Notes: generated by a model from the sequence alone, not told the origin. A stretch of 28,642 nucleotides of DNA from JAXGYX01 sp964487355 (GCA_964487355.1 CAZAPS010000021.1:1-28642), one strand, 5' to 3'; shown: positions 1 through 8,542, numbered from the stretch's first letter. Translations and numbers: made by a program.

Positions 1-15
1 TGTGAGGAAGATCAA

Positions 16-627
16 ATGAATGAAATTAATTTTGAAAATGTGGAATACCGGGGAATGGCGGTCAACTTGAAACAATGTCCACAGGATGGGTTGCCGGAGA
101 TTGTGTTGGCCGGGCGATCCAACGTTGGAAAATCCAGCCTGGTCAACGCCATCAGCAACCGAAAGGCGATCGCCCGTGTCAGTTCGACACCCGGAAAAAC
201 ACAGGCTGTGCAGTATTTTAAAGTGGATGACCAATTCTATATCACCGACCTTCCGGGTTACGGCTATGCGAAGACCTCACAGGCGAACATTAAGAAGTAC
301 TCTTCACTGGTGGATGACTATCTGACAGGCGATCGTCCGATCCGCGCGGTATTGCATCTGATGGACGTGCGTCATAAGCCGTCGGAGGGAGATCGGGCGA
401 TGCAGGAATGGTTGAATCATCGCGGTATTCCTTTCGCGGTTGTGCTGACCAAGACCGACAAGCTGAGCGCGGCGGCGCGCAGTCGGCAGGCGAGGTTGAT
501 CAAAACGGAGCTTGGGCTGCCGGAGACGATCGATTTCGCCATGATTTCAAACAGTAAGCGAAGCGGTGTGGGCGAAGTGAGAACGGTCATAACGCGATTG
601 CTGGAGAACTCTTGTCAAGACGATTGA
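16..627 (+). CDS. engB: EngB/YsxC ribosome-biogenesis GTP-binding protein
   Basis: Small GTPase of the TrmE-Era-EngA-EngB-Septin group, needed for late assembly of the 50S ribosomal subunit in the cytoplasm. At 203 residues it has the normal family length. The Walker A/G1 loop GRSNVGKSS lies at residues 33-41, G3 DLPG at 78-81 (followed by GYGYAK, characteristic of EngB), G4 TKTD at 145-148 and a G5-like SNSK at 178-181. The ATG at 16 follows a GAGGAAG ribosome binding site at bases 4-10. Its promoter would lie upstream of the window, and it is probably the distal gene of an operon. comEC follows after a short gap. No unusual residue was noticed. Confidence 0.96.
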   Translation: MNEINFENVEYRGMAVNLKQCPQDGLPEIVLAGRSNVGKSSLVNAISNRKAIARVSSTPGKTQAVQYFKVDDQFYITDLPGYGYAKTSQANIKKYSSLVDDYLTGDRPIRAVLHLMDVRHKPSEGDRAMQEWLNHRGIPFAVVLTKTDKLSAAARSRQARLIKTELGLPETIDFAMISNSKRSGVGEVRTVITRLLENSCQDD

Positions 628-673
628 GTTTTGTCGAGAAATGTCGAGATTCTCCTGTCGATTGAGGCAGTGG

Positions 674-713
674 TGTGCTCCATCATGGAGGTGGAGGTTC
701 ATGATGGAGCACA
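674..713 (+). promoter_or_regulatory. Hairpin presenting the comEC Shine-Dalgarno in its loop
   Basis: Bases 674-687 are the exact reverse complement of 700-713. A G-U pair (688/699) and an A-U pair (689/698) extend this to 16 contiguous pairs. The 8-nt loop (690-697) reads GGTGGAGG, which is the ribosome binding site, and both candidate AUG codons (701 and 704) sit in the 3' arm. The pairing is read directly from the sequence; a role in controlling ComEC translation is inference. Confidence 0.75.
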
Positions 714-3088
714 AAACCCTGCCAATTGAACACTTGAATGATTTGCGCCGTGCGATCGTACAGCGCCCGATGATGTTCCCGGCCTGTGGCGGAGCGGCCG
801 GGTCGCTGGTTGCCTGGACACTTCGCGACCGGCGCCCCATGCTGTTGGTCGTGTCGTTTTGTGTCCTGTTATTTTCATTCTTGCTCAGGTTTTTACTTGC
901 GGAATCGGCGGTCTTGGTAGGCGCGGCCTGCTTTTTGCTGGTTGCCTTGGTGTTCAATCACAAGATCTCGGATGCCCGAAGCGCCGCCTGCATAGGTGAT
1001 TTAGTGACCGTGCGCGGCACGTTGACCTCGATATCCGGCACTAGTGAGACGCGCTCATCGGCTGTGCGCGTGATTTTGCGTGACGACGATAGGCGAAAGA
1101 TTCAGCTAAGTTTGTCATCTAAAGGTGTGGCGCGCGAATTGCGCGTCGGAGATGAGATTGAGCTGAACGCCCTTGTCCGGCTGCCCGAAGCCGCGCGAAA
1201 TCCCGGTGGATTCGCGGAGGATCGTTGGCTGGCGACCGGCGGCGTGTATTTAAAAGCAGATGTGTCCGATTCAGGCTCGCTCAAAGTGACCGGGCGAAGT
1301 CGTGGCAGTTTTTTTGCTGATCGGATCGGACAACTGCGCGCTTATTTCAGATCAGGGCTTTCTCGCTGGCTGGGACAGGAAGACAGTGCTTTGACCGCCG
1401 CCATGCTCTATGGCGACGACAAGGGGATTGACCGGGATTTAAAATCAGCCTATCAAGCTGCCGGTCTGTCCCACCTGATGGCGGTGTCGGGTTCGAATGT
1501 GAGCGCCGTCACCGCTTTTTTCACACCGCTGATGATGTGGGGTGATGGGCGAAGGAAAAAGCGAATCATTGGTGGGCTGGTTGTGCTGGCGCTGTTTGCT
1601 TTTTTGACCGAATGGGAAGCTTCAGTCACACGCGCGGTCGTCATGCAGTCGTTGGGCTTGATCAGCGCGCTGCGCAAAAGGCGAGTCGACCGATTCAATC
1701 ATCTACTTTCGGCTGTCGCCTTGATGACTTTGGTTTATCCGCCTTTCGCCTTGCGCGTCGGCTTTTGGATGTCTGTCGCCGTGACCGGATCAATATTGAC
1801 GCTGCAGCCAAGGTTGTTCAACTTTTTTTCTGAGCGATCGCCGCCGGCCGAAACCGCTTTTCTAAAGACTTTAAACTCGGCTGTCAGTCTGACCATCTCG
1901 GCCACATTGGGTAGCCTGCCGTTCACGATGTGGACGGGCGCGCGCGTGTCCCCTTTATTTCCATTGTTGAATGTGCTGGCCACGCCGCTGGCCACGTTCG
2001 TGACGACCGTCGGTTTGTTGTTGGGCATGATCGGCGCGCTGCGGATCCTTCCTCAGATTGTGGCGCTGTCTTTGCGAGGTTCCCTATTTTTATTGAATAG
2101 TCTTGCCGCCTGGGGAGACAACAGCGCCGGTTATGGACTGTGGTCCGGAAAATCGGCCACGATCATCTACTGTGTCATTTTCACGTCGATTTTATATTTG
2201 TTTTATTTTAGACAGACGGTGAACGGAAAGTTTGTTGTGAAATTGTCTGTGATGCTTGTGATTGGCGGACTGCTGTCGCCTTGGTGTCGAGGTCTCACCG
2301 ATCGTGACGCGGTATGGTTTTTTGATGTCGGTCAAGGTGACTCTGTCTTCATTCAAACCGGAAAACAATCAATATTGGTGGACGCGGGCACCACCCGGGC
2401 GGGCGAGACGATTGTCTTGCCGGCGCTTCGAGAGCTGGGCGTGCGCTGCGTCGACTTGGCGATTTGCACGCATCTGGATGAGGATCATGTGGGTGGTATG
2501 ATCCCGTTGATTGAAGCCGGCATGGTGGGTAGAATTGCCGGTTGTTCGAAATTGGTCGCGCAACGTGAGCACCCTGAACTGTATCAGGCAAGCTTGAATT
2601 ATGGTTGTGATTGGCTGGAAATTGTCGCCGGAGACAAGATCAATGTTGGTGCTGAGATGGCGCTCGAGGTCATCTGGCCACTTGAACACAAAAATGCGCA
2701 AAACGAGGACAGTGTGGTGTCCGTGTTGACCTGGAGTGAAGTGAGAATCTTACTGACCGGAGATATCGGGGTGGCGGAAGAGGAACAGTTGTTTCATTTG
2801 GGTCTGTTAAATGACATGGATGTTCTTCAAGTCGCCCACCATGGGTCGAAACATTCGACAGGCGCGAGGCTGTTGGACCTCACACAACCTGAGCTGTCCG
2901 TAATCCAGGTTGGACATTATAATCTATATGGGCATCCCGCCGAAGAAGTGCTGCGAAGATTGGAGGATTCAAATTGCGAGATTTTTCGCACGGACGAATG
3001 TGGCGCGGTGTGGCTCAGGGTGACCGACGATCGATTTGATCTCGGTTCATATTTATACCCGCAACAAAGGATTACGATCTTCAAATAA
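704..3088 (+). CDS. comEC: ComEC/Rec2 competence DNA-uptake channel
   Basis: Polytopic membrane protein that forms the channel for entry of single-stranded transforming DNA. The N-terminal part has hydrophobic segments and an OB-like soluble region. The central competence domain contains the MAVSGSNVSAV stretch and many membrane helices. The C-terminal metallo-beta-lactamase-like domain begins at DVGQGDSVF and carries HLDEDHVGG near residues 590-598 and a later VAHHGS motif. Length is about 794 residues, normal for the family. The start is a choice. The frame is open back to an ATG at 641, but that has no ribosome binding site. GGAGG at 693-697 lies 3 nt before ATG 701 and 6 nt before ATG 704, so 704 is preferred and 701 is possible. 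The start region is buried in a strong hairpin. The gene follows engB closely and may be co-transcribed with it. Confidence 0.93.
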   Translation: MEHKTLPIEHLNDLRRAIVQRPMMFPACGGAAGSLVAWTLRDRRPMLLVVSFCVLLFSFLLRFLLAESAVLVGAACFLLVALVFNHKISDARSAACIGDLVTVRGTLTSISGTSETRSSAVRVILRDDDRRKIQLSLSSKGVARELRVGDEIELNALVRLPEAARNPGGFAEDRWLATGGVYLKADVSDSGSLKVTGRSRGSFFADRIGQLRAYFRSGLSRWLGQEDSALTAAMLYGDDKGIDRDLKSAYQAAGLSHLMAVSGSNVSAVTAFFTPLMMWGDGRRKKRIIGGLVVLALFAFLTEWEASVTRAVVMQSLGLISALRKRRVDRFNHLLSAVALMTLVYPPFALRVGFWMSVAVTGSILTLQPRLFNFFSERSPPAETAFLKTLNSAVSLTISATLGSLPFTMWTGARVSPLFPLLNVLATPLATFVTTVGLLLGMIGALRILPQIVALSLRGSLFLLNSLAAWGDNSAGYGLWSGKSATIIYCVIFTSILYLFYFRQTVNGKFVVKLSVMLVIGGLLSPWCRGLTDRDAVWFFDVGQGDSVFIQTGKQSILVDAGTTRAGETIVLPALRELGVRCVDLAICTHLDEDHVGGMIPLIEAGMVGRIAGCSKLVAQREHPELYQASLNYGCDWLEIVAGDKINVGAEMALEVIWPLEHKNAQNEDSVVSVLTWSEVRILLTGDIGVAEEEQLFHLGLLNDMDVLQVAHHGSKHSTGARLLDLTQPELSVIQVGHYNLYGHPAEEVLRRLEDSNCEIFRTDECGAVWLRVTDDRFDLGSYLYPQQRITIFK

Positions 3089-3103
3089 GGGAAAACAAAA
3101 GAA

Positions 3104-3132
3104 TTGGCCGTAATGTGTCGTATTGTTATAAA
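3104..3132 (+). promoter_or_regulatory. Probable sigma-A promoter for holA
   Basis: TTGGCC at 3104-3109 and TATAAA at 3127-3132 are separated by 17 bp, the ideal sigma-A spacing. The element lies just after the comEC stop and about 27 bases before the holA start codon. Recognised by eye only. Confidence 0.55.
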
Positions 3133-3158
3133 ATAGTCCTTCAGGAGGCAAGTCGACG

Positions 3159-4205
3159 GTGAAAAAACAACAAACAAGCGCATATCTGAAGATTTTACGA
3201 GAACTAAGAGAGCAAGGCCCTCAAAGTCTCTATCTGTTGACCGGCGAGGACGGCTATCTGATCGATGACCTTGTCGTGCGGCTGCGCGAGGCGGTTTTGC
3301 AGCCCGGAATGGAAGATCTGGACGCGGTCACCTTTGATTGTGAAGGTAAGACGACAAAGCTGGATTTAGATCGTCTGCGCCAGGACGTGAACACGCCGCC
3401 TTTTTTGTCATCTCGTCGCTTGGTGACGATTCGCCGTTCGGCGGTCTTTCGGCCAAATTCGCTTAATGAACAGGACATGAAGCGTTTTATCGATATCCTG
3501 CAGTCGTTACCTCAAAGTGTGTGTTTGATATTCATCGAAGACAAGGTGGATCGCAGACAGAGAAAACTGATTAAAGCGGTTGAGTCCCAGGGGACGCTTG
3601 GTGAGATCAAACACGAATCTGTGAAGGTGTTGACTGACTGGATTCGTAAGAATCTGTCTGAAATTGAAGTGAGCATTCATGTCGAGGCGGCAGAGAATCT
3701 GATCGATCGCTGTGAATCCGATATGCGTCAACTTAGTCAGGAATTAAAGAAAATTAAACTTTACTGTGAATCCACAGATGTGAAATCGGTCGATGTGTCC
3801 ATTTTGGACGAAGTTTGTATTCCCGACATGCGTGGCACTGTTTTCAATATCACCGACGCGGTGTCCATTGGGAATGTTGAGCTGGCGATCCGTTACCTAC
3901 ATGTGTTATTCGCCCGCAGGGAGCCGGCGCAGTTGATTTTGTTCATGCTGGCCCGACATTTCAAACAATTGATGTTGGCGCTGGACAGTCGTTCTGATGA
4001 TGATCTGAGAGAGACGGCGCGGGTTCATCCGTTTGTGGCCAAACGCCTGAGACAGCAGGTCCGCCGCTTCTCGTGGCCCAAATTGGAAGCGATCTACAAG
4101 GCTTGTTTTGAAACCGATGTGGCTTTGAAAACGGGGCTGATGGATGAACAGACCGGATTGGAAATTTTGCTCGCTCAGGCGGGGCGGGCGGCGACAGTGC
4201 GTTGA
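3159..4205 (+). CDS. holA: DNA polymerase III delta subunit (clamp loader)
   Basis: Delta subunit of the clamp-loader complex, which opens the sliding clamp at primer ends during replication. The 348-residue length and the N-terminal pattern SLYLLTGEDGYLIDDLV match the HolA/YqeN family. So do the C-terminal alpha-helical region, with the FMLARHFKQLM stretch, and a Leu/Arg-rich tail. The start is GTG at 3159, preceded by CAGGAGG at 3142-3148. The comEC-holA order is common in Firmicutes. A promoter with good spacing lies directly upstream, so holA can be expressed apart from comEC. No terminator was seen before the icd promoter. Confidence 0.9.
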   Translation: MKKQQTSAYLKILRELREQGPQSLYLLTGEDGYLIDDLVVRLREAVLQPGMEDLDAVTFDCEGKTTKLDLDRLRQDVNTPPFLSSRRLVTIRRSAVFRPNSLNEQDMKRFIDILQSLPQSVCLIFIEDKVDRRQRKLIKAVESQGTLGEIKHESVKVLTDWIRKNLSEIEVSIHVEAAENLIDRCESDMRQLSQELKKIKLYCESTDVKSVDVSILDEVCIPDMRGTVFNITDAVSIGNVELAIRYLHVLFARREPAQLILFMLARHFKQLMLALDSRSDDDLRETARVHPFVAKRLRQQVRRFSWPKLEAIYKACFETDVALKTGLMDEQTGLEILLAQAGRAATVR

Positions 4206-4230
4206 CACTTTGCGCTGTCGACGAGGTTCG

Positions 4231-4259
4231 TTGCGAATTCATCAAACGCCTTCTATAAT
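4231..4259 (+). promoter_or_regulatory. Strong sigma-A promoter for icd
   Basis: TTGCGA at 4231-4236 and a perfect TATAAT at 4254-4259 are separated by 17 bp. The expected transcription start is near 4266, giving an untranslated leader of roughly 98 nt before the icd ATG at 4364. Confidence 0.75.
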
Positions 4260-4260
4260 A

Positions 4261-4318
4261 TGAACGCCGAGCTCAGGGTTGAACGCCAAGATTAGGATTG
4301 AATCAAAGTTGATTGGAT
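4261..4318 (+). repeat. Three imperfect 19-20 bp tandem repeats in the icd leader
   Basis: Units are 4261-4279, 4280-4298 and 4299-4318. The first two share TGAACGCC, AG and AGG-T at fixed spacing; the third keeps TGAA, AG and GGAT and is one base longer. They start at or just before the predicted transcription start. GGA trinucleotides occur in units 2 and 3, again near 4330, and in the ribosome binding site. Function is unknown. Confidence 0.55.
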
Positions 4319-4363
4319 ATGTGGCGACAGGATAATTTAGAGAATAAATTTTGGAGGAAATAT

Positions 4364-5590
4364 ATGGCTAAGATTCAAATGAAGACACCGCTGGTGGAGA
4401 TGGACGGAGACGAAATGACCAAGGTGGTCTGGCAACAGATCAAAGATTTGCTCTTGTCTCCATTTATTGATCTAAAGACAGAATATTTTGACTTGGGTCT
4501 GGAAAGCCGTGACGCGACGGATGACCAAATCACTGTGGACGCGGCGAACCGTACCGCGGAGTTGGGTGTCGCTGTCAAATGCGCCACCATCACCCCAAAC
4601 GCCGAGCGGATGGAAGAATACACACTGAAGCAGATGTGGAAAAGTCCCAACGGCACGATTCGGGCGATTTTGGACGGAACTGTATTCCGGACCCCGATCA
4701 TGGCGGACTGCATAGCGCCCTATGTCACTTCGTGGCAACGGCCGATCACCCTGGCCCGTCACGCTTATGGAGACGTTTATCGCAATGTCGAAATGACTGT
4801 CCCGGCCGGCGCGACGGCTGAACTGGTTGTCCGTCTCGAGGATGGGTCGGAACACCGTCAAACAATCCACGAGTTTAAAGGTGGTGGTGTCGTTCAGGGT
4901 GTGCACAACACCGATGAGTCCATCTCGAGTTTCGCCAGAGCCTGCTTCAATTATGGCTTGGAAACCGGAATGGATGTCTGGTTCGCGACCAAAGACACGA
5001 TCTCCAAGACCTATGACCATCGTTTCAAGGATATTTTTGAAGAAATCTTTGAGGCCGAATATAAAGCGCGGTTTGACGCCGCGAACATCGAGTATTTTTA
5101 CACATTGATCGACGATGCCGTGGCGCGTGTGATGCGTTCCGAAGGCGGATTCATCTGGGCGACAAAAAACTATGATGGCGATGTGATGTCGGACATGGTG
5201 GCCGCGGCGAACGGCAGCCTTGCGATGATGACCTCGGTTTTGGTCTCTCCTACCGGCGCCTATGAATATGAGGCCGCTCACGGAACGGTGACCAGACATT
5301 ATTATCGTTATTTGAAAGGTGAGACAACGTCGACCAATCCGATGGCGACTTTGTTCGCCTGGACAGGTGCGCTGGCCAAACGGGCAGAGCTGGACGGACT
5401 GCCGAAGTTGAAGGCGTTCGCCAAGGAGCTGGAGCGCGCCTCAATGGCCGCGATCGAAGCCGGTTACATGACAGGTGACTTGATCTCGCTTTGTACTCTG
5501 AAAGAAAAACATGCGCTGAGCACAGAAGATTTTTTGAAGAAAATTGTCGAACTGATCGACACCGACCGTGTCAACGAGACAAATGAGTGA
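4364..5590 (+). CDS. icd: NADP-dependent isocitrate dehydrogenase, eukaryote-like type
   Basis: Oxidatively decarboxylates isocitrate to 2-oxoglutarate, supplying NADPH and the carbon skeleton for glutamate. The 408 residues align end to end with the homodimeric enzyme type known from eukaryotic cytosol and many bacteria, rather than the E. coli type. Substrate-site features seen are KSPNGT at 93-98, Arg100, Arg109 and Arg132 (in ARHAYGD, equivalent in position to human IDH1 Arg132). The metal-site region is NYDGDVMSD and the cofactor region AAHGTVTRHY. The frame is open from 4313, but the ATG at 4364 is chosen because GGAGG at 4353-4357 precedes it at proper distance and MAKIQMKTPLVEMDGDE is the family N-terminus. 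It has its own strong promoter and a repeat-containing leader. Confidence 0.96.
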   Translation: MAKIQMKTPLVEMDGDEMTKVVWQQIKDLLLSPFIDLKTEYFDLGLESRDATDDQITVDAANRTAELGVAVKCATITPNAERMEEYTLKQMWKSPNGTIRAILDGTVFRTPIMADCIAPYVTSWQRPITLARHAYGDVYRNVEMTVPAGATAELVVRLEDGSEHRQTIHEFKGGGVVQGVHNTDESISSFARACFNYGLETGMDVWFATKDTISKTYDHRFKDIFEEIFEAEYKARFDAANIEYFYTLIDDAVARVMRSEGGFIWATKNYDGDVMSDMVAAANGSLAMMTSVLVSPTGAYEYEAAHGTVTRHYYRYLKGETTSTNPMATLFAWTGALAKRAELDGLPKLKAFAKELERASMAAIEAGYMTGDLISLCTLKEKHALSTEDFLKKIVELIDTDRVNETNE

Positions 5591-5638
5591 CAAGATAAAT
5601 TGGTAATGAAGGACATAGAGCAGATTGCTATTTTAAGA

Positions 5639-5667
5639 TTGACAGTCTGTGAATGAACACATAATTT
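5639..5667 (+). promoter_or_regulatory. Possible promoter upstream of the SEC-C gene
   Basis: A perfect TTGACA at 5639-5644 is followed after 17 bp by TAATTT at 5662-5667. The implied transcription start falls in the ribosome binding site AAGGTGG (about 5668-5674), which would leave almost no leader, so this call is weak. Confidence 0.3.
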
Positions 5668-5681
5668 AAGGTGGATGAATC

Positions 5682-6200
5682 ATGAGTTATTTTTCAGATT
5701 GGAATGCCAAAGTCGAGGATTCGACTGATCAGGGCCGTTACAATGCTTTTGTGCAGGAGTATTATTCGCTCGAGAGAATCGCGTACGAGAAAATTTTGTC
5801 AGAATATCCGGACGCGACCTGGGAGGGATCCGCGAAGGAATTGGCCAACGAACTTGGTTTCAATGGAAACATGTTGATCTTTCTCGGGTTTTTGGACGGC
5901 GTCAATAACAGTTTAAAGAATAAACTGGATCTGGAAGATGTCACCGACGACACCCGGCTCGCTTTGGACATCGACTTTGAGACTCTGCTATATAACATGC
6001 ATGACGCCAAAGCGAATTGGCTGTTCAACCTTGAAGAGTGGGACAACGTGCTGCCTTCAGAACGTCGTGAGCAGATCGCCAAACAGTATCGCACGGACCA
6101 TATCGCGGTCAGTGACAAAATTGGGCGCAACGATCCTTGCCCGTGTGGAAGTGGGAAAAAATATAAAAAATGCTGTGGCGCGAAAGGCGTGAAAAAATGA
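5682..6200 (+). CDS. SEC-C motif zinc-binding protein of unknown function
   Basis: A 172-residue soluble protein. Its last 25 residues are a SEC-C motif, with Cys153, Cys155, Cys164 and Cys165 arranged as CxCx8CC, the zinc-binding pattern also found at the end of SecA. The N-terminal 145 residues are mostly acidic and helical, without a motif I can name. Similar stand-alone SEC-C proteins occur in Clostridia and have no established function, although the motif can mediate SecB or ribosome contact in SecA. The start ATG at 5682 follows AAGGTGG. The stop overlaps the asnS start as ATGA, so the two genes are translationally coupled. The secA of this window ends in a closely similar motif. Confidence 0.8.
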   Translation: MSYFSDWNAKVEDSTDQGRYNAFVQEYYSLERIAYEKILSEYPDATWEGSAKELANELGFNGNMLIFLGFLDGVNNSLKNKLDLEDVTDDTRLALDIDFETLLYNMHDAKANWLFNLEEWDNVLPSERREQIAKQYRTDHIAVSDKIGRNDPCPCGSGKKYKKCCGAKGVKK

Positions 6201-7594
6201 GTGAGTTAGTGACAATCAATGACTTATATCTCAAAGCGGATTCTTACGCGGATCAGATCGTCAAGATCGCGGGCTGGGTCAGGACAAACCGGGATCAGAA
6301 ACGGTTCGGCTTCATGACGATTTCCGATGGCAGTCACTTCACTCCTGTGCAGGTGGTCTACGCCACGGACACATTGACCAACTATGAGGAGACCGCGCGC
6401 TGTGGCACCGGCGCCTCGGTCATTGTGGAAGGCAAGATGGTCTTGACACCAAACGCGAAACAACCGTTGGAAATCCAAGCCGTGTCGGTGTGGATCGAGG
6501 GAGACAGTCCGCCGGACTATCCCCTGCAGCCCAAGCGTCACACACCTGAGTTCATGCGCTCGATCGCGCATCTGCGCCCGCGGGCGAACCTCTATAACGC
6601 CGTTTTCAAAGTGCGTTCCAAGGCGTCGTTCTCCATCCATAAGTTTTTTAACGAACGAGGTTTTCTCTATGTGCACACACCGATCATCACCGCGAATGAC
6701 GCCGAGGGCGCCGGCGAGATGTTTCATGTCACAAACTTAGACCTGGACAACATACCGCGGAATCCGGACGCGACAATTGATTACCGCAAGGATTTTTTTG
6801 GCAAAAAGACCAGTCTGACGGTCAGCGGCCAGTTGAACGGTGAGGCGTTCGCGCAGGCGTTTGGGAAAATATACACCTTCGGCCCCACGTTCCGCGCCGA
6901 GCACTCCAATACCTCAAGGCACGCGGCCGAATTCTGGATGATTGAGCCGGAAATCGCCTTCGCCGACTTAAACGACAATATGAGACTGGCCGAGGACATG
7001 CTGAAATACGTCATTCGCGACATTATGCGAGAATGTCCGGCGGAGCTGGAGTTTTTCAATCGATTTGTGGATAAGGGCCTGCTTAAGCGCCTGGAGCATG
7101 TGGTGTCATCTGATTTTGCGACCGTCTCATATACCGACGCGGTGCGCGAGTTGGAAAAAGTAAATGATCGATTTGATTTCAAAGTGAGCTGGGGATGCGA
7201 TCTGCAAACCGAGCACGAACGATATTTGACCGAACACATCTTCAATCGTCCGGTTTTCGTGACGGATTATCCGGCCGCGATCAAGGCTTTTTACATGCGC
7301 CTGAACAGTGATGGCAAGACTGTGGCCGCGATGGACTGTCTTGTGCCGGGTGTGGGTGAGATCATCGGAGGAAGCCAAAGAGAAGAAAGACTTGAGAAAT
7401 TACAACAACGGATGTCGGAGCTCGGACTGCCAATCGAAGACTATGAATGGTATCTCGACCTGCGCAGATACGGGACGACAAAACATGCCGGATTTGGTCT
7501 GGGATTTGAACGGATGATCATGTACCTTACCGGCGTGACCAACATTCGGGACGTACTGCCGTTCCCGCGCACGACCGGCTCGGCCATGTTTTGA
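6197..7594 (+). CDS. asnS: Asparaginyl-tRNA synthetase
   Basis: Class IIb aminoacyl-tRNA synthetase that charges tRNA-Asn in the cytoplasm. The 465-residue length is typical. An N-terminal OB-fold anticodon-binding domain (IVKIAGWVRTNRDQKRFGFM) is followed by the catalytic core, with motif 2 around residues 228-245 (FGPTFRAEHSNTSRH) and motif 3 at 432-439 (GFGLGFER). EFWMIEPEIAF and the HAGFGLGFE context favour AsnS over AspS. The frame is open from 6170, but the ATG at 6197, which overlaps the preceding stop, gives the family N-terminus MSELVTINDLY. Its own ribosome binding site is weak, consistent with coupling to the SEC-C gene. Confidence 0.95.
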   Translation: MSELVTINDLYLKADSYADQIVKIAGWVRTNRDQKRFGFMTISDGSHFTPVQVVYATDTLTNYEETARCGTGASVIVEGKMVLTPNAKQPLEIQAVSVWIEGDSPPDYPLQPKRHTPEFMRSIAHLRPRANLYNAVFKVRSKASFSIHKFFNERGFLYVHTPIITANDAEGAGEMFHVTNLDLDNIPRNPDATIDYRKDFFGKKTSLTVSGQLNGEAFAQAFGKIYTFGPTFRAEHSNTSRHAAEFWMIEPEIAFADLNDNMRLAEDMLKYVIRDIMRECPAELEFFNRFVDKGLLKRLEHVVSSDFATVSYTDAVRELEKVNDRFDFKVSWGCDLQTEHERYLTEHIFNRPVFVTDYPAAIKAFYMRLNSDGKTVAAMDCLVPGVGEIIGGSQREERLEKLQQRMSELGLPIEDYEWYLDLRRYGTTKHAGFGLGFERMIMYLTGVTNIRDVLPFPRTTGSAMF

Positions 7595-7651
7595 TTCGGT
7601 ATCGGCGACACGGGACTTCAGTTGCTTCCCCATGTGGCGAAGGAGGATGCC

Positions 7652-8443
7652 ATGCCGCTCGATGACCATATCAAACCGTACCCATTGAATGAAAAAGACA
7701 CGGGTCAATTGATATCTGACGTGAACCCGACCCCGGCCGCCGCAGACTACAGGAAGATTGAACATCTGCCGGAGGAACTGCGCCCCTACGAAAAGATGGA
7801 GCGCGTGGGTGAAAACAACCTATCCGATGTGGAGTTGCTTGCGATCTTGCTACGCAGTGGCAAAAAAGGCAAGAATGCTCTGGACTTGGCGCGCGATCTG
7901 CTGTTCCCGCGGGATGCTGTGGGTGGTTTGAGCAGGTTGCGCGATCTTTCGTTGGAAGAACTTCAGACATGGGGAGGCGTCGGCCCGGTGAAGGCCGGGC
8001 AGATCAAAGCCTGTGTGGAGCTCGGAAAACGACTGCACCATCCGGCCCCGAATAAAAGCGCCTCTTTCAGCTCGCCGGAGACGGTCAACGAGTTGTTGAG
8101 CGCCGAACTGAAATTCTTGCCTGTTGAGCAGGTTCAGATTTTGTTGTTGGACGTGCGCAATCGCTTGATCCGCAAGGTGATTGTGTCGCAAGGCGGACTT
8201 TCCGCGGCTGTGATTCAGCCACGCGACATTTTCCGCGAGGCCGTCCGCGCCAACGCCGCGGCCATTGTGCTGGTACACAATCATCCAAGTGGCTGTTGCG
8301 AGGCCAGCGGAGCCGACCACGAGTCAACACGGGCTGTCAAACAGGCGGGCGAGCTGATGGGCATTCGCCTGCACGATCATGTGATTATCGCGAAAGATGG
8401 TTACTACAGCATGCGAGCGCAGACCTCACTTTGGAACGATTGA
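7652..8443 (+). CDS. radC: RadC family JAB-domain protein
   Basis: A 263-residue RadC homologue. An N-terminal helix-hairpin-helix-like part (LSDVELLAILLRSGKKGKNA, then LQTWGGVGPVKAGQIKA) precedes a C-terminal JAB/MPN metalloprotease-like domain. The metal motif HNHPSG begins at His209, with His211 and Asp222 at the expected HxHx10D spacing, so the site looks intact. Despite its name, a role of RadC in DNA repair has not been firmly established. The frame is open from a TTG at 7622. The ATG at 7652 is chosen because AAGGAGG at 7640-7646 precedes it by 5 nt. In Firmicutes radC usually sits just before mreB; here mreC is the next gene. Confidence 0.93.
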   Translation: MPLDDHIKPYPLNEKDTGQLISDVNPTPAAADYRKIEHLPEELRPYEKMERVGENNLSDVELLAILLRSGKKGKNALDLARDLLFPRDAVGGLSRLRDLSLEELQTWGGVGPVKAGQIKACVELGKRLHHPAPNKSASFSSPETVNELLSAELKFLPVEQVQILLLDVRNRLIRKVIVSQGGLSAAVIQPRDIFREAVRANAAAIVLVHNHPSGCCEASGADHESTRAVKQAGELMGIRLHDHVIIAKDGYYSMRAQTSLWND

Positions 8444-8542
8444 GGAGTGGCGATATCTTTTTTCAAAACTTGAGTGTTTTTACGAACACCGAAAAACAAA
8501 TTAATTTTTTGTAACGGACACCGAATAAATGAATCTGATCAA

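Noticed and set aside
641..703. Upstream ATG 641 as the comEC start
   Set aside because: It has no ribosome binding site and adds an unlikely Trp/Cys/Arg-rich segment, while GGAGG at 693-697 serves ATG 704 or 701.
547..957. 136-codon open frame on the - strand across the engB/comEC junction
   Set aside because: Low-complexity Lys/Ser/Thr/Asn translation, overlaps two real genes, and the hairpin at 674-713 makes both strands look alike locally.
4472..5299. 275-codon open frame on the - strand inside icd
   Set aside because: It lies fully antisense to a highly conserved enzyme, has no recognisable domain and is rich in His/Arg/Ile, as expected for a complementary-strand shadow.
8474..8511. 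Possible terminator after radC
   Set aside because: GTGTT/AACAC pairs only 5 bp and the T-rich stretch lies too far downstream with other sequence between.
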